Assembly: GCA_009784445.1 (NCBI GenBank)
Contig: WRBQ01000010.1
Span: 1 to 55,834 of the forward strand
Length of the DNA: 55,834 bases
Origin: Oscillospiraceae bacterium
GTDB taxonomy: Bacteria; Bacillota; Clostridia; Oscillospirales; Acutalibacteraceae
Reading direction: 5' to 3'
The position numbers and the translations under genes were made by a program. Below, in pieces: positions 38,893-47,276 of this stretch. A model generated the notes under the pieces. It saw only the letters and a program-made list of their open reading frames with translations, was not told where the DNA came from and searched no databases. Position 1 is the first letter of the stretch, and each line of letters opens with the position of its first letter.

Positions 38893-40557
38893 TTATTTTG
38901 CGAGTTCGCTTGCGCGGCTTTCGCGAATGAGATGCACTTTGATTTGCCCAGGGTATTCCATGTCTTTCTCGATTTTTTGGGCAATGTCGCGCGCCAGCAA
39001 AACCATTTGGTCGTCGCTGATTTGCTCTGGCTTAACCATGATGCGCACTTCGCGCCCAGCTTGCATGGCAAAGCTAGTGTCTACACCTGCGAAGGACTGC
39101 GTGAGTTCTTCCAGTTTTTCTAGGCGTTTGATGTAGTTTTGCAGGTTTTCGCGGCGTGCGCCGGGGCGTGCCGCGCTCACGGCGTCAGCCGCTTGCACCA
39201 AACAAGCGATGATGCTGCGGGCCTCTACGTCGCCGTGGTGCGCTTGAATGGCATGCACCACGTGCTCGTTTTCTTTGTATTTGCGGGCGAATTCCACGCC
39301 GAGTTCCACGTGGCTGCCTTCTTGCTCATGGTCAAGTGCCTTGCCGATGTCGTGCAGCAGACCTGCGCGCTTGGCTAGCTTAACGTCTGCGCCGATTTCT
39401 GCGGCCATCAGACCAGCGATATACGAAACTTCAAGCGAGTGATTGAGCACATTTTGGCCATAGCTGGTGCGGTAGCGCAACTTGCCCAGCAGCTTCACAA
39501 TTTCACCATGCACGTTGTTCACGCCAGCTTCAATGAGCGCATGCTCACCGGTTTGTTTGATGGTGGCTTCCACTTCACGCTTACATTTGTCGTAAAGCTC
39601 TTCCACGCGTGCAGGGTGAATGCGGCCGTCAACGATGAGCTTTTCAAGGGTGCGGCGGGCGATTTCGCGACGCACGGGGTCAAAGCAACTCACGGTGATG
39701 GCTTCGGGTGTGTCGTCGATAATCAGGTCAACGCCGGTGATGGTTTCAAGCGTGCGAATGTTGCGCCCTTCGCGGCCGATGATGCGGCCTTTCATTTCGT
39801 CGCTGGGCAGGGTAACCACGCTCACGGTTGTTTCGGCGGAGTGGTCGGCCGCGCAGCGCTGAATGGCCGTGGCGATGATTTCCTTGGCCATGGCATCGCT
39901 TTCATCGCGCGTGCGCTGTTCAAAGTCCATGATGCGCACGGCTTTTTCGTGATCCAGTTCGTGCTCTAGCTCTTGCAACAGTTGATGCTTGGCTTGCTCT
40001 TGCGTTAGCCCCGAAATGCGCTCAAGCAAATCGAATTGGCTACGTTTGAGCTGTTCGGCTTCTTCGGTGATGACATCGGCCTGCTTGTGTTTTTCTTGCA
40101 GGGCGTCTTCTTTTTTCTCTAGATTGGTTGCACGCTTGTCCAGCGTTTCTTCGCGTTGGTCAATGCGGCGTTCTTGGCGTTGCACTTCGGCGCGGCGGTC
40201 GCGCAGCTCACGGTCGGCCTCCTGCCGTTGGCGGTGAATGTCGTCTTTGGCTTCGAGGATGGCTTCTTTTTTCTTTTGCTCGGCCACGGCCAGTGCGCTG
40301 TTGAGAATGCGTGTGGCTTCTTGTTCGGCAGAGCCGATTTGGGTTTCGGCGGTGCTTTTGCGGTTGTTGTAGCCCATGCGGTAGAAGAGAAAAATCAAAC
40401 CGGCGGCCAGCAAAATCAAAAGGCCCAAAACGATGAAAAAGACCCAAGCGTCAATGGGGGGGATGCCGGAGCCTTCGGCCGCGGCTGCCGCGGCAGCTTC
40501 CGCAGCGGCTTGTTGTTGTTGAATGAAATAATCCAACGCGTCTGTGGTGTATTCCAT
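38893..40557 (-). CDS. rny: Ribonuclease Y
   Basis: RNase Y (554 aa), the membrane-bound endoribonuclease that starts mRNA decay in Firmicutes. A TM helix (about residues 36-58) lies after an unusual Gln/Ala-rich N-terminal stretch ([15 protein letters not shown]). A long coiled coil (about 65-210) follows, then the KH domain with [15 protein letters not shown] and the HD domain with [15 protein letters not shown] at 40557 is preceded by AGGAGT. The N-terminal extension of about 30 residues before the TM is longer than in Bacillus. Confidence 0.96.
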   Translation of the reverse strand: MEYTTDALDYFIQQQQAAAEAAAAAAAEGSGIPPIDAWVFFIVLGLLILLAAGLIFLFYRMGYNNRKSTAETQIGSAEQEATRILNSALAVAEQKKKEAILEAKDDIHRQRQEADRELRDRRAEVQRQERRIDQREETLDKRATNLEKKEDALQEKHKQADVITEEAEQLKRSQFDLLERISGLTQEQAKHQLLQELEHELDHEKAVRIMDFEQRTRDESDAMAKEIIATAIQRCAADHSAETTVSVVTLPSDEMKGRIIGREGRNIRTLETITGVDLIIDDTPEAITVSCFDPVRREIARRTLEKLIVDGRIHPARVEELYDKCKREVEATIKQTGEHALIEAGVNNVHGEIVKLLGKLRYRTSYGQNVLNHSLEVSYIAGLMAAEIGADVKLAKRAGLLHDIGKALDHEQEGSHVELGVEFARKYKENEHVVHAIQAHHGDVEARSIIACLVQAADAVSAARPGARRENLQNYIKRLEKLEELTQSFAGVDTSFAMQAGREVRIMVKPEQISDDQMVLLARDIAQKIEKDMEYPGQIKVHLIRESRASELAK

Positions 40558-40691
40558 GGGGGAATATAACTCCTATTCATATTAATATATGGTTGAACGC
40601 TGCACCGGGGCAGCTAAAATCAGCCAACATATAGTATACAATATCTAGGCAGGCTTGTCAAGGGGCTGGAATGAATTTTATAAAATCCCCC

Positions 40692-40830
40692 TTGACAAAA
40701 CTCCATCTCCGTGGTATAATAGAGGTGTCAAGGGGGCTGCGCGTTGCTAGCTAACGGCAGTTCCCTCACATATGCGAAAAAGACTAACCGCTATCCACTA
40801 TGGCAGGAGGGAGCGATTAGTCTTTTTTAT
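40692..40830 (+). ncRNA. Antitoxin-like RNA A with its promoter
   Basis: TTGACA (40692-40697), 17 bp, TATAAT (40715-40720) predicts an RNA of about 100 nt from about 40727. A 5' hairpin with loop TTGCTAGCTAAC is followed by a terminator (AGACTAACCGCT / AGCGATTAGTCT, then TTTTTT). The 3' part is antisense to the end of the small ORF at 40817-40891. This matches the architecture of type I antitoxins such as RatA, though it is not the same sequence family as far as I can tell. Confidence 0.75.
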
Positions 40831-40891
40831 TGCTTCTGTTTTCTCGGGTTATCAAAAACAACAGGATTGCCATGATAACTAAGTATTCCAT
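40817..40891 (-). CDS. Small hydrophobic toxin-like peptide A
   Basis: A 24-aa ORF: MEYLVIMAILLFLIT followed by a charged tail (RENRSNKKD), the layout of type I membrane toxins of the holin-like group. The ATG at 40891 follows GGGGGTGAG. The promoter on the minus strand is TTGACA (40998-40993), 17 bp, TAAACT (40975-40970), giving an 80-nt leader. Its transcript ends at the same bidirectional hairpin as RNA A, so the two RNAs overlap at their 3' ends. Confidence 0.7.
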   Translation of the reverse strand: MEYLVIMAILLFLITRENRSNKKD

Positions 40892-41021
40892 CCACTCACC
40901 CCCTTCCGTCGGTCAATGAAACCAACTTCGGAGGAAACTAACAGCACCACAACGCTCAACGCCAACTTTAGTTTATCACATATATATTCGCTTGTCAACA
41001 AATTTTTGGGGAAATCGTAGT
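40892..41021. other. Leader and promoter region of toxin A
   Basis: The 130 bp before the membrane-protein promoter hold only the minus-strand toxin leader and its promoter. No other gene is seen. Confidence 0.6.
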
Positions 41022-41050
41022 TTGACATTCGTCGCACAATATGTTAAAAT
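41022..41050 (+). promoter_or_regulatory. Promoter placed for a leaderless mRNA
   Basis: TTGACA (41022-41027), 17 bp, TAAAAT (41045-41050). The next gene's ATG is at 41057, 7 nt after the -10 box, the expected transcription start. Confidence 0.8.
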
Positions 41051-41056
41051 AAAGGC

Positions 41057-42427
41057 ATGAACAAGTCGTTTTTGCTGCGCCGCAGATGGGCTTTGCTGTT
41101 CCTTAATGTAACGGCCGGGCTTGCGCTTGCGCCGTTTATCTACTGGGATGCTATCTTCATGCGCGTGATTCTCAGCGCGGCGCCCGATGGCGCAACGCTG
41201 CTGGGCCTAACCGTGCTGTCGGGGCTGGGTAGCCTGCTGCTGTTGCTGTTTGCTGCGGTGGGCATGGGCGGCTGCATGCATGCACTGCGCGGCGTGATGG
41301 CCGACGGCACAGCCTTTTTGCCCGCCGAATTTGCGCGCGGTGTGCGTAGCACAGCCAAAACGTCCCTGCTTGCCGGGGCGATGATTGCACTGTCGCTGCT
41401 GCTGCTGCGTGCGGGTCTTGTTAATTTGTATACCCAGCCGCCGTCGCTTGGCTGGCTGCGACCAGTGCTGACGATCGTGCTGGTGCTGCAGCTACTGCTG
41501 ATTTTGCCAACGGGGCTGCTGATGTTGTGTCAGCGTAATGAGCTGCAGCGCCGACCATGGCATGCGATGGACGCAGCGTTACGCCAACTGACGAGGCGGC
41601 CGATGCACTTTGCTGCACTGCTTGTGCTTGCCATGCTGCCGATATTATTCTTCAGCATTCAACAGCCCTGGGCGAAGTTTTTTGGCCTGTTTTGCGTGAT
41701 GATTTTTGCGCTGGTGCCTGTGATGCTGCGCTGGCAGCGAGCGGCGGAGCTGGAAATTCGCTCGCCGCAAAAACAAAGCTTTCTCTCTCGCTTTGCATGG
41801 GCTTTGCTTGGCTCAGCTAGCGCGGTTGCTGTTGTGTATGGCGGTGCACTGCCTAGCACGCTGGGCACAGCTTGGGATTTTCTGCTGCGGCAAGCGACCT
41901 TGGAAGCTGACAACACCACGGTGCGCAGCCTGCTTGCTGCCAGCAGTGTGTGGCCGTGGATGGCTGCTGCACTGTTGGGCACGGCCTGCTTGATTCTGGT
42001 CACCTATACCTGTGCGCACTATCGTTTTCGCGGCCACAGGCTGATGTTTGGCGCGGCGGTGGTGCTGCAGTTGTGGCCTATGCTATCGCGTTATTCTGCG
42101 CTGGAGCAACTGTTGCGCAACATGGACTTGCCCATGCAGCCTGCGGTGCTCATTGCCGCTTGGGCGGGGTTGTATCTGCTGGCCGCGCTGGCACTGTATC
42201 ACAAATTCGCACGCATGCGGCCCAAGTTGCAACAACGCCACTGCCAGCAAAAGTATCCCGGTGCACGGCTGTTTTTCTACTATGCCTTGCCTCGTGCCCG
42301 CCTTGCGGCCATTGCGCTGGTGTTGCTTATCACGCTTGGTGGCTGGACAGACATGTTCGCGCCGTTTTGGCACATGCAGGAGCTAGGTGCGTTTTCGCTG
42401 GTGAATTTTATCATGCAAATGCGATGA
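41057..42427 (+). CDS. Polytopic membrane protein
   Basis: A 456-aa protein with about 10 hydrophobic helices spread over its length and a basic N-terminus (MNKSFLLRRRW). No transporter or enzyme motif is recognisable; DUF624-like proteins have a loosely similar pattern, but I do not assign it. The ATG lies where transcription should start, with no usable Shine-Dalgarno site, so it is probably translated leaderless. The next gene, galE, has its own promoter. Confidence 0.8.
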   Translation: MNKSFLLRRRWALLFLNVTAGLALAPFIYWDAIFMRVILSAAPDGATLLGLTVLSGLGSLLLLLFAAVGMGGCMHALRGVMADGTAFLPAEFARGVRSTAKTSLLAGAMIALSLLLLRAGLVNLYTQPPSLGWLRPVLTIVLVLQLLLILPTGLLMLCQRNELQRRPWHAMDAALRQLTRRPMHFAALLVLAMLPILFFSIQQPWAKFFGLFCVMIFALVPVMLRWQRAAELEIRSPQKQSFLSRFAWALLGSASAVAVVYGGALPSTLGTAWDFLLRQATLEADNTTVRSLLAASSVWPWMAAALLGTACLILVTYTCAHYRFRGHRLMFGAAVVLQLWPMLSRYSALEQLLRNMDLPMQPAVLIAAWAGLYLLAALALYHKFARMRPKLQQRHCQQKYPGARLFFYYALPRARLAAIALVLLITLGGWTDMFAPFWHMQELGAFSLVNFIMQMR

Positions 42428-42432
42428 AGCAC

Positions 42433-42461
42433 TTGCCAACGCGCACGCAATATGCTATACT
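42433..42461 (+). promoter_or_regulatory. Promoter of galE
   Basis: TTGCCA (42433-42438), 17 bp, TATACT (42456-42461). Confidence 0.8.
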
Positions 42462-42512
42462 ATAAAAACCAAAAAACCAATGAAAATCAAGTATTCATAA
42501 AAGGAGATTAAC

Positions 42513-43523
42513 ATGAACATTCTCGTCACCGGCGGCATGGGCTACATTGGCTCTCACACCTGCGTGGAGCTGCTGCAGGCTGGCCACACCCCCATTATTT
42601 TGGATAATCTATACAACAGCAATCTGGCAGTGCTAGACAACATCGCCGAAATTACGGGCAAGACCCCTGTGTTTGTGCAGGGCGATATCCGTTGCCGCGA
42701 AACCCTTGACGGCCTGTTTGCACAGCATAAGATTGACGCCGTCATTCACTTTGCGGCGCTCAAAGCTGTGGCCGAAAGCGTGCAAAAGCCACTGGAATAC
42801 TACGACTGCAACGTCACTGGCACGCTTGTGCTGCTGCAAGCGATGCAAGCAGCTGGCTGCAATACTTTGGTGTTCAGCTCTTCGGCGACAGTATATGGTA
42901 GTGAAAACCAAGTGCCATTTTGTGAGGATATGCCGGTGGGTACGGCGACAAACCCATATGGCAGCACAAAAATCATGATGGAACGCATTTTGCAAGACAT
43001 GGCTGTGGCCAACCCGGACTGGAAAATCAGCCTGTTGCGCTACTTCAACCCCGTGGGCGCACATCCCAGCGGCAAGCTGGGCGAAGACCCCAATGGCATC
43101 CCCAACAACCTCATGCCGATCATCTGCCGCGTGGCACAAGGCAAAATGGAAGAATTGCTCATCACCGGCAATGATTATGACACGCCCGACGGCACCGGTG
43201 TGCGCGACTACATCCACGTGGTGGACCTCGCACTAGGGCATTTGAAGGCCTTGGACAAAGTTGTGCAAACGCCGGGTTGCAGCATTCACAACCTCGGCAC
43301 AGGCAAGGGGCTGAGTGTGCTGGAACTGGTGCAGGCCTTTGAAAAAGCCTCAGGAATCACCCTGCCTAGACGCTTTGCGCCGCGCCGCCCTGGCGACATT
43401 GCCGAAAGTTACGCCAATGTGGACCGCGCCGCCCGCGAGCTTGGCTGGCAGGCCAAACACAGCTCGGCTGAAGAAATTTGTCAAGACGTGTGGCGTTTTT
43501 TAACAAAAAGTAACAAAAGGTAA
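42513..43523 (+). CDS. galE: UDP-glucose 4-epimerase
   Basis: GalE (336 aa) interconverts UDP-glucose and UDP-galactose, supplying galactosyl units for glycans. GGMGYIGSHT (residues 7-16) binds NAD. Ser in FSSSATVYG and the YGSTK (YxxxK) pair form the active site. FNPVGAHPSGKLGEDPNGIPNNLMP is the family block. The C-terminus (LTKSNKR) runs into a 10-bp tandem repeat (TAACAAAAAG, three times) that also holds the stop. AAAGGAG precedes the ATG. Confidence 0.97.
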   Translation: MNILVTGGMGYIGSHTCVELLQAGHTPIILDNLYNSNLAVLDNIAEITGKTPVFVQGDIRCRETLDGLFAQHKIDAVIHFAALKAVAESVQKPLEYYDCNVTGTLVLLQAMQAAGCNTLVFSSSATVYGSENQVPFCEDMPVGTATNPYGSTKIMMERILQDMAVANPDWKISLLRYFNPVGAHPSGKLGEDPNGIPNNLMPIICRVAQGKMEELLITGNDYDTPDGTGVRDYIHVVDLALGHLKALDKVVQTPGCSIHNLGTGKGLSVLELVQAFEKASGITLPRRFAPRRPGDIAESYANVDRAARELGWQAKHSSAEEICQDVWRFLTKSNKR

Positions 43524-43532
43524 CAAAAAGGC

Positions 43533-43561
43533 TTGCATTGTCGGGTCAACTGTGCTATAAT
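43533..43561 (+). promoter_or_regulatory. Promoter of the Ig-like lipoprotein gene
   Basis: TTGCAT (43533-43538), 17 bp, TATAAT (43556-43561). The leader is about 85 nt. Confidence 0.85.
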
Positions 43562-43649
43562 AGAAGGTGGTTATGCTTGTTTGTGTTTGAATAAACGGTG
43601 CATAAGCCTGAATAGACTTGCAATAAATTTGTTGAGAGGTTGATTCGAC

Positions 43650-44678
43650 ATGAAAAAGAAACGTAGCATTATAATTCTCGCGGTGTTGGTGTTGGCACTG
43701 CCGGTCGTCTTATTCAGTTGCACGTCGTGCGGGCTGTTTGGCGGCAACAACGACAATGACAACGACTACACCGAATATAACGGAACAGACTGGTGGGGTC
43801 TTGACAACTGGGCTGATTTTGTGACGGATGCAGATGGCAACCGTGTGACCGATGCCCACGGCAACTTCGTCACGCGTGCGCCGCAAAATGGCGTTGATGG
43901 TTACCGCTTTGTGACCGATGATGCTGGCCGTCGCGTGACTGACAACCAAGGCAACTATCTTGTTTACCCGCCCAATGGGCCAACCGATGCCCATGGCAAT
44001 CCCATACCCGGTGGCGGCACCACTGCCGTTGGTGGAGCTAACAATCCCACCCAGCCGGGCAACCAGCAAGGCAACACCACAACCACCACGCGCCCGCCCA
44101 CCGCAGCTGCAACGACCACCACGACAACGACCACGACAACTACAACCACCGTTCCCGTGCAAAACGTGAGCATTGGGCCGGCCTCTATGTCCTCGTTGCC
44201 AGTTGGTGGTAGCGGGCAAATCACGGCGACTGTTTCACCGCCAAACGCCACCAACCGCACGGTGGAGTTTCGTTCGGATAACCCCACAGTAGCCACTGTG
44301 AATCCATCCACCGGACAAGTTTCGGCGGTTAACCCCGGCAACACCACTATCCGTGCTTATATTGATGGCGTGCGCCAAGCGTCCATGCCTGTTACCGTGA
44401 ACCCGGTGGTGAATGTGGTTGGCCCCAACACGGTGGCCGACGGCGGCACAATCACCCTGCAAGCACGTGACCAAAACAACAATTTGCACAGCGCAGTGAC
44501 TTGGAGCGCTAACCCCACCGACTGGGTAACCATCACGCCGGGCAGCGGCACCGTTGCAGTTACCGGGCGTCGCCCCGCCGGCTGGACTGGCGGCTCGGGT
44601 CAAGCTGTGGTAACGGCCACTGTAACAGTCAATGGGGTGAGCACCACCAGCACCCACACGGTGACGATTACTGGCTAA
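43650..44678 (+). CDS. Lipoprotein with BIG2-type Ig domains
   Basis: A 342-aa surface lipoprotein. The signal ends in a lipobox (LFSC, Cys about 24). A segment with repeated VTDxxGN units (about residues 60-110) is followed by a Thr stalk (about 138-168). The first Ig domain (about 170-250) is a good BIG2 match (VSIGPASMSSLPVGGSGQITA...STGQVSAVNPGNTTI); a second follows to the C-terminus. Probably a spacer or adhesive module on the cell surface. ATG at 43650 follows GAGAGG. It is followed 22 bp later by another Ig-like lipoprotein. Confidence 0.85.
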   Translation: MKKKRSIIILAVLVLALPVVLFSCTSCGLFGGNNDNDNDYTEYNGTDWWGLDNWADFVTDADGNRVTDAHGNFVTRAPQNGVDGYRFVTDDAGRRVTDNQGNYLVYPPNGPTDAHGNPIPGGGTTAVGGANNPTQPGNQQGNTTTTTRPPTAAATTTTTTTTTTTTTVPVQNVSIGPASMSSLPVGGSGQITATVSPPNATNRTVEFRSDNPTVATVNPSTGQVSAVNPGNTTIRAYIDGVRQASMPVTVNPVVNVVGPNTVADGGTITLQARDQNNNLHSAVTWSANPTDWVTITPGSGTVAVTGRRPAGWTGGSGQAVVTATVTVNGVSTTSTHTVTITG

Positions 44679-44700
44679 TCTTTTCCTTGGAGGCGAAGCT

Positions 44701-45336
44701 ATGATGAAGAAAAACCTGTTTCGTGGCGCAGCCGTGCTGGCTGCACTGGCGATGTCGGTTGTGTTTGCGGCTTGCGGCACCAACAATGTGAATGTGCTGG
44801 AGCTAGACACCACAACAGCGTTAACCACCGTTGCCGCAACGGATGCAGACGGTGTAACAGCCACGATAGTTTATCAAACCACCACGGTGCCTGTGATGCC
44901 CACACGCCCGCCCGCACCGGAGGCCCCTTTGGCGCCGGGCCAAGGCGGCGGCACCACCGCGGTGCAAAATACGATTCCGCCGGCTCAAGTGGACCCCAAC
45001 CTCACTTTTCCCAATCAAGGGCCACTGAACGTCACGTCCATTCAAATCATGGGTATTGACCGTGTGGGCACCTCTGCGCCGTTTGTGATACAAATGGGCC
45101 GCATTGGCACCCCCGACGAACAACCGCAACGCCAAGTGGTGGTGCAAACCAACCACGCACACGCGCGTTGGGGTACGGACTTCACCATTACGTCGTCTAA
45201 CGCCAATGTGATTCAAGCGCCTTTCCATGGGCTAATCCGCGCACTTGCACCCGGCACGGCCACGCTCACGGTGCGCTCGGTCAGCAACCCCAACGTGAGC
45301 CAAAGCATCACCGTTACGGTGCTAGCGCCGGAGTAG
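44701..45336 (+). CDS. Second Ig-like lipoprotein
   Basis: A 211-aa lipoprotein (signal ending VFAAC, Cys about 25) with a Thr/Pro linker (about residues 35-95). A single Ig-like beta domain follows, ending LIRALAPGTATLTVRS, the last strand motif of BIG2 domains. Probably co-transcribed with the preceding gene. ATG at 44701 is 7 nt after GGAGG. The TAG stop is the first unit of a TAGTGNN array, followed by a terminator. Confidence 0.83.
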   Translation: MMKKNLFRGAAVLAALAMSVVFAACGTNNVNVLELDTTTALTTVAATDADGVTATIVYQTTTVPVMPTRPPAPEAPLAPGQGGGTTAVQNTIPPAQVDPNLTFPNQGPLNVTSIQIMGIDRVGTSAPFVIQMGRIGTPDEQPQRQVVVQTNHAHARWGTDFTITSSNANVIQAPFHGLIRALAPGTATLTVRSVSNPNVSQSITVTVLAPE

Positions 45337-45453
45337 TGGCTAGTGAATAGTGATTAGTGTCTAACATTTTACCCCCAGCACAGACGAAATTTTCGTCAAC
45401 GCTGGGGGTGTATTTTTTGTTCACTAATCACTAATCACTAGCCACTAAACACT
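45334..45453. repeat. Facing TAGTGNN heptamer arrays around a terminator
   Basis: The left array (TAGTGGC TAGTGAA TAGTGAT TAGTGTC) begins at the lipoprotein stop. The right array, on the minus strand (TAGTGTT TAGTGGC TAGTGAT TAGTGAT TAGTGAA), begins at the bofA TAG stop. The terminator lies between. Confidence 0.85.
45371..45418. terminator. Terminator between the Ig-like lipoprotein and bofA
   Basis: ACCCCCAGC / GCTGGGGGT with an inner GACGAAATTTTCGTC dyad, then TATTTTTTG on the plus strand. Confidence 0.88.
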
Positions 45454-45715
45454 AAAACAGGGTATCCACCAACAGCAGCCCCACCACGCCCGGTGCGCCG
45501 CCGATGGCACTAACCCCCAATGTGAGAAAGTTGATGCTCAGCCGTGTGCCGGTGAGCAGGCCCACCACGTTCACAGCATAAAGCGCAGCCACGCCGGAAA
45601 AAGCGGTGAGCAGCAGATTACGCAACAACCGTTTGCTGCGCAGCATCATTAGCAGCACAGCGAGCGCTGCGCCGGCTGCTAAAGCATACAAAACAATTTG
45701 CAATTGAATGGTCAT
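45452..45715 (-). CDS. bofA: BofA-family pro-sigma-K processing inhibitor
   Basis: An 87-aa membrane protein with two TM helices. The C-terminal motif GVSAIGGAPGVVGLLLVDTLF matches the BofA signature. BofA holds the SpoIVFB protease inactive in the forespore outer membrane until engulfment is complete. Its pairing with a YaaL-like gene upstream matches the yaaL-bofA order of Bacillus. ATG at 45715 follows AGGAG. Strong evidence for sporulation ability. Confidence 0.87.
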   Translation of the reverse strand: MTIQLQIVLYALAAGAALAVLLMMLRSKRLLRNLLLTAFSGVAALYAVNVVGLLTGTRLSINFLTLGVSAIGGAPGVVGLLLVDTLF

Positions 45716-45727
45716 GATAACTCCTAT

Positions 45728-45754
45728 GTAGGGACGGTCGCTTCGACCATCCCT
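45728..45754. repeat. GTAGGG-type palindrome
   Basis: GTAGGGACGGTCGCTTCG, then ACCATCCCTG, an imperfect hairpin (GGGACGGTCG / CGACCATCCC) between yaaL and bofA. Confidence 0.7.
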
Positions 45755-45769
45755 GTTTTTGTAACGTAA

Positions 45770-46051
45770 TCACTGAATCCATCGGTCCTGCGAGGTTGTG
45801 CTGATGGGCAACGTTGCGGCTTCCATTTGCAGCTCGCGCGCCTGGCGAATGAGATGACGCTCGCGGCGTTCGAGGGCTTCTTTTTGATAAATGGCGGCCT
45901 CAACAAGGTCGGCATTGCTTTCCATGGAGAAAAGACTTTGCGCGGCGGCCAGCTGGTGGCGCACATCGCGCAACTGGGCGATGATGTTATCTTGCGGTGT
46001 GGGCTGGGATTCGGCTTTGTTTTTTTGCTTTTGACGAAAAAATCGCATCAT
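45770..46051 (-). CDS. YaaL/DUF2508-family protein
   Basis: A 93-aa helical protein. The core LRDVRHQLAAAQSLFSMESNADLVEAAIYQKEALERRERHLI matches the DUF2508/YaaL family (function unknown), which often adjoins recR and bofA. ATG at 46051 is 7 nt after AAGGAGG. No recR is seen here. Confidence 0.82.
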   Translation of the reverse strand: MMRFFRQKQKNKAESQPTPQDNIIAQLRDVRHQLAAAQSLFSMESNADLVEAAIYQKEALERRERHLIRQARELQMEAATLPISTTSQDRWIQ

Positions 46052-46135
46052 ACTTTGTCCTCCTTGTATATTACTATAGCTATTTTGCCGCAAATATGCT
46101 ATACTTAATCAAGAAAGTGATTTTGGAGGACGATT

Positions 46136-46990
46136 ATGCAACCTATTTATCCCATCAAACTGGCTCCGCACGTGGTTACGCCCATTTGGGGACGCGAAAC
46201 TTGGGTGCTTAGCACGCACGAAAACGGCAGCTGCACCGTGCAAAACGGCGTCTATGCAGGCATGGACTTCGCACAGTTATATCGCGAGCAGCCGGGACTG
46301 TTTGGCACGGCCTGCGCGGGCCGCAAATTTCCCGTGCTGGTGAAGTTCATTCACGCGCGCGACGATTTATCCATCCAAGTGCACCCGCGTGACAGCGACA
46401 CTCACGTGCTTGCCCCCGGCGAGGCCGGTAAAACCGAGTGCTGGTTCATTCTGCAAGCCGAGCCCGGCGCGAAACTTGTGATGGGTTTTGCGCATGAACT
46501 CACACCCGAGCAGTTCGCGCAGTCCATTGAAGACGGCACCTTGATGGAAAATGTGGCGCAGCTGCCTGTGCAAGCGGGGGATTTCTTTCACATTCCTGCG
46601 GGCACGCTGCACGCCATTGGTGCGGGTATTACGCTAGCTGAAGTTCAGCAGAACTCCGACACCACCTACCGCGTGTTTGATTACGGCCGCCTGCAAAACG
46701 GGCAGCCACGTGAACTGCACGTGGCGCAAGCAAAAGCTGTCACCGACCTCGTACCGTATGCCGCCGAGCCAAGCGACGAGTATTTCAGCGCACGCAGGCT
46801 TGTTAACCCAAGTGGCACGGTGGATGAAAACAGCTTTGTGTCGTTGGTGGTGCTAGCGGGGCAGGGCATGCTCACGTGTTCCGATCAAGAGCCGCTGTTC
46901 ATTGCCGAAGGCGACAGCATCTTCCTGCCGGCTGGGCTTGGGGATTACGCTGTGCAAGGCGATTGCGAAATTTTGCTCACGCATGTATAA
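46136..46990 (+). CDS. manA: Mannose-6-phosphate isomerase, class I
   Basis: ManA (284 aa, short Bacillus type) interconverts mannose-6-P and fructose-6-P. The cupin metal ligands are visible in IQVHPRD (about residue 82), KTECWFI (about 102) and HIPAGTLHAIGAG (about 155-167). It connects glycolysis to GDP-mannose or mannose use. ATG at 46136 follows GGAGG; a TATACT box lies about 30 bp upstream without a clear -35. Confidence 0.95.
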   Translation: MQPIYPIKLAPHVVTPIWGRETWVLSTHENGSCTVQNGVYAGMDFAQLYREQPGLFGTACAGRKFPVLVKFIHARDDLSIQVHPRDSDTHVLAPGEAGKTECWFILQAEPGAKLVMGFAHELTPEQFAQSIEDGTLMENVAQLPVQAGDFFHIPAGTLHAIGAGITLAEVQQNSDTTYRVFDYGRLQNGQPRELHVAQAKAVTDLVPYAAEPSDEYFSARRLVNPSGTVDENSFVSLVVLAGQGMLTCSDQEPLFIAEGDSIFLPAGLGDYAVQGDCEILLTHV

Positions 46991-47000
46991 AAAATCGCCC

Positions 47001-47140
47001 TTGACAAATCAAGGACGATGTGTTATACTGGAAACGAGGGTTGGGTCGCACGGAGCTGGCTAGCTTCTTCACCCTCGCCTAGAATAGTTGCGATGAAGTA
47101 ACCGCCCGAGTTTGTGAGGCTCAGGGGCGGTTGTTTTTTT
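47001..47140 (+). ncRNA. Orphan antitoxin-like RNA B with its promoter
   Basis: TTGACA (47001-47006), 17 bp, TATACT (47024-47029) drives an RNA of about 105 nt. The 5' hairpin CGAGGGT / ACCCTCG encloses AGCTGGCTAGCT. The terminator AACCGCCC / GGGCGGTT is followed by seven Ts. The sequence is close to RNA C. No hydrophobic ORF faces it: the codon that ends toxin C (TTA on the plus strand) is TTG here, and the flanking DNA is a diverged repeat. Confidence 0.75.
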
Positions 47141-47213
47141 GCTTCCGGAGCTATAAAGAAAGAATCGCGAAGCGGCTGCTCGCCGCAGGCGCGAAAATAT
47201 TTTCCCTACGCAT

Positions 47214-47242
47214 GTATAACCCACAAAAACACCGCCCATACT
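47214..47242 (+). promoter_or_regulatory. Sigma-F-like promoter of spoIIR
   Basis: GTATA (47214-47218), 15 bp, GCCCATACT (47234-47242). It fits the forespore sigma-F form (GYATA, N15, GGnnAnAnT) with one mismatch. It lies 35 bp before spoIIR, a sigma-F gene in Bacillus. Confidence 0.6.
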
Positions 47243-47276
47243 CTTGGTACTAAGCCAAGAAAGGGCGGTACTACAT

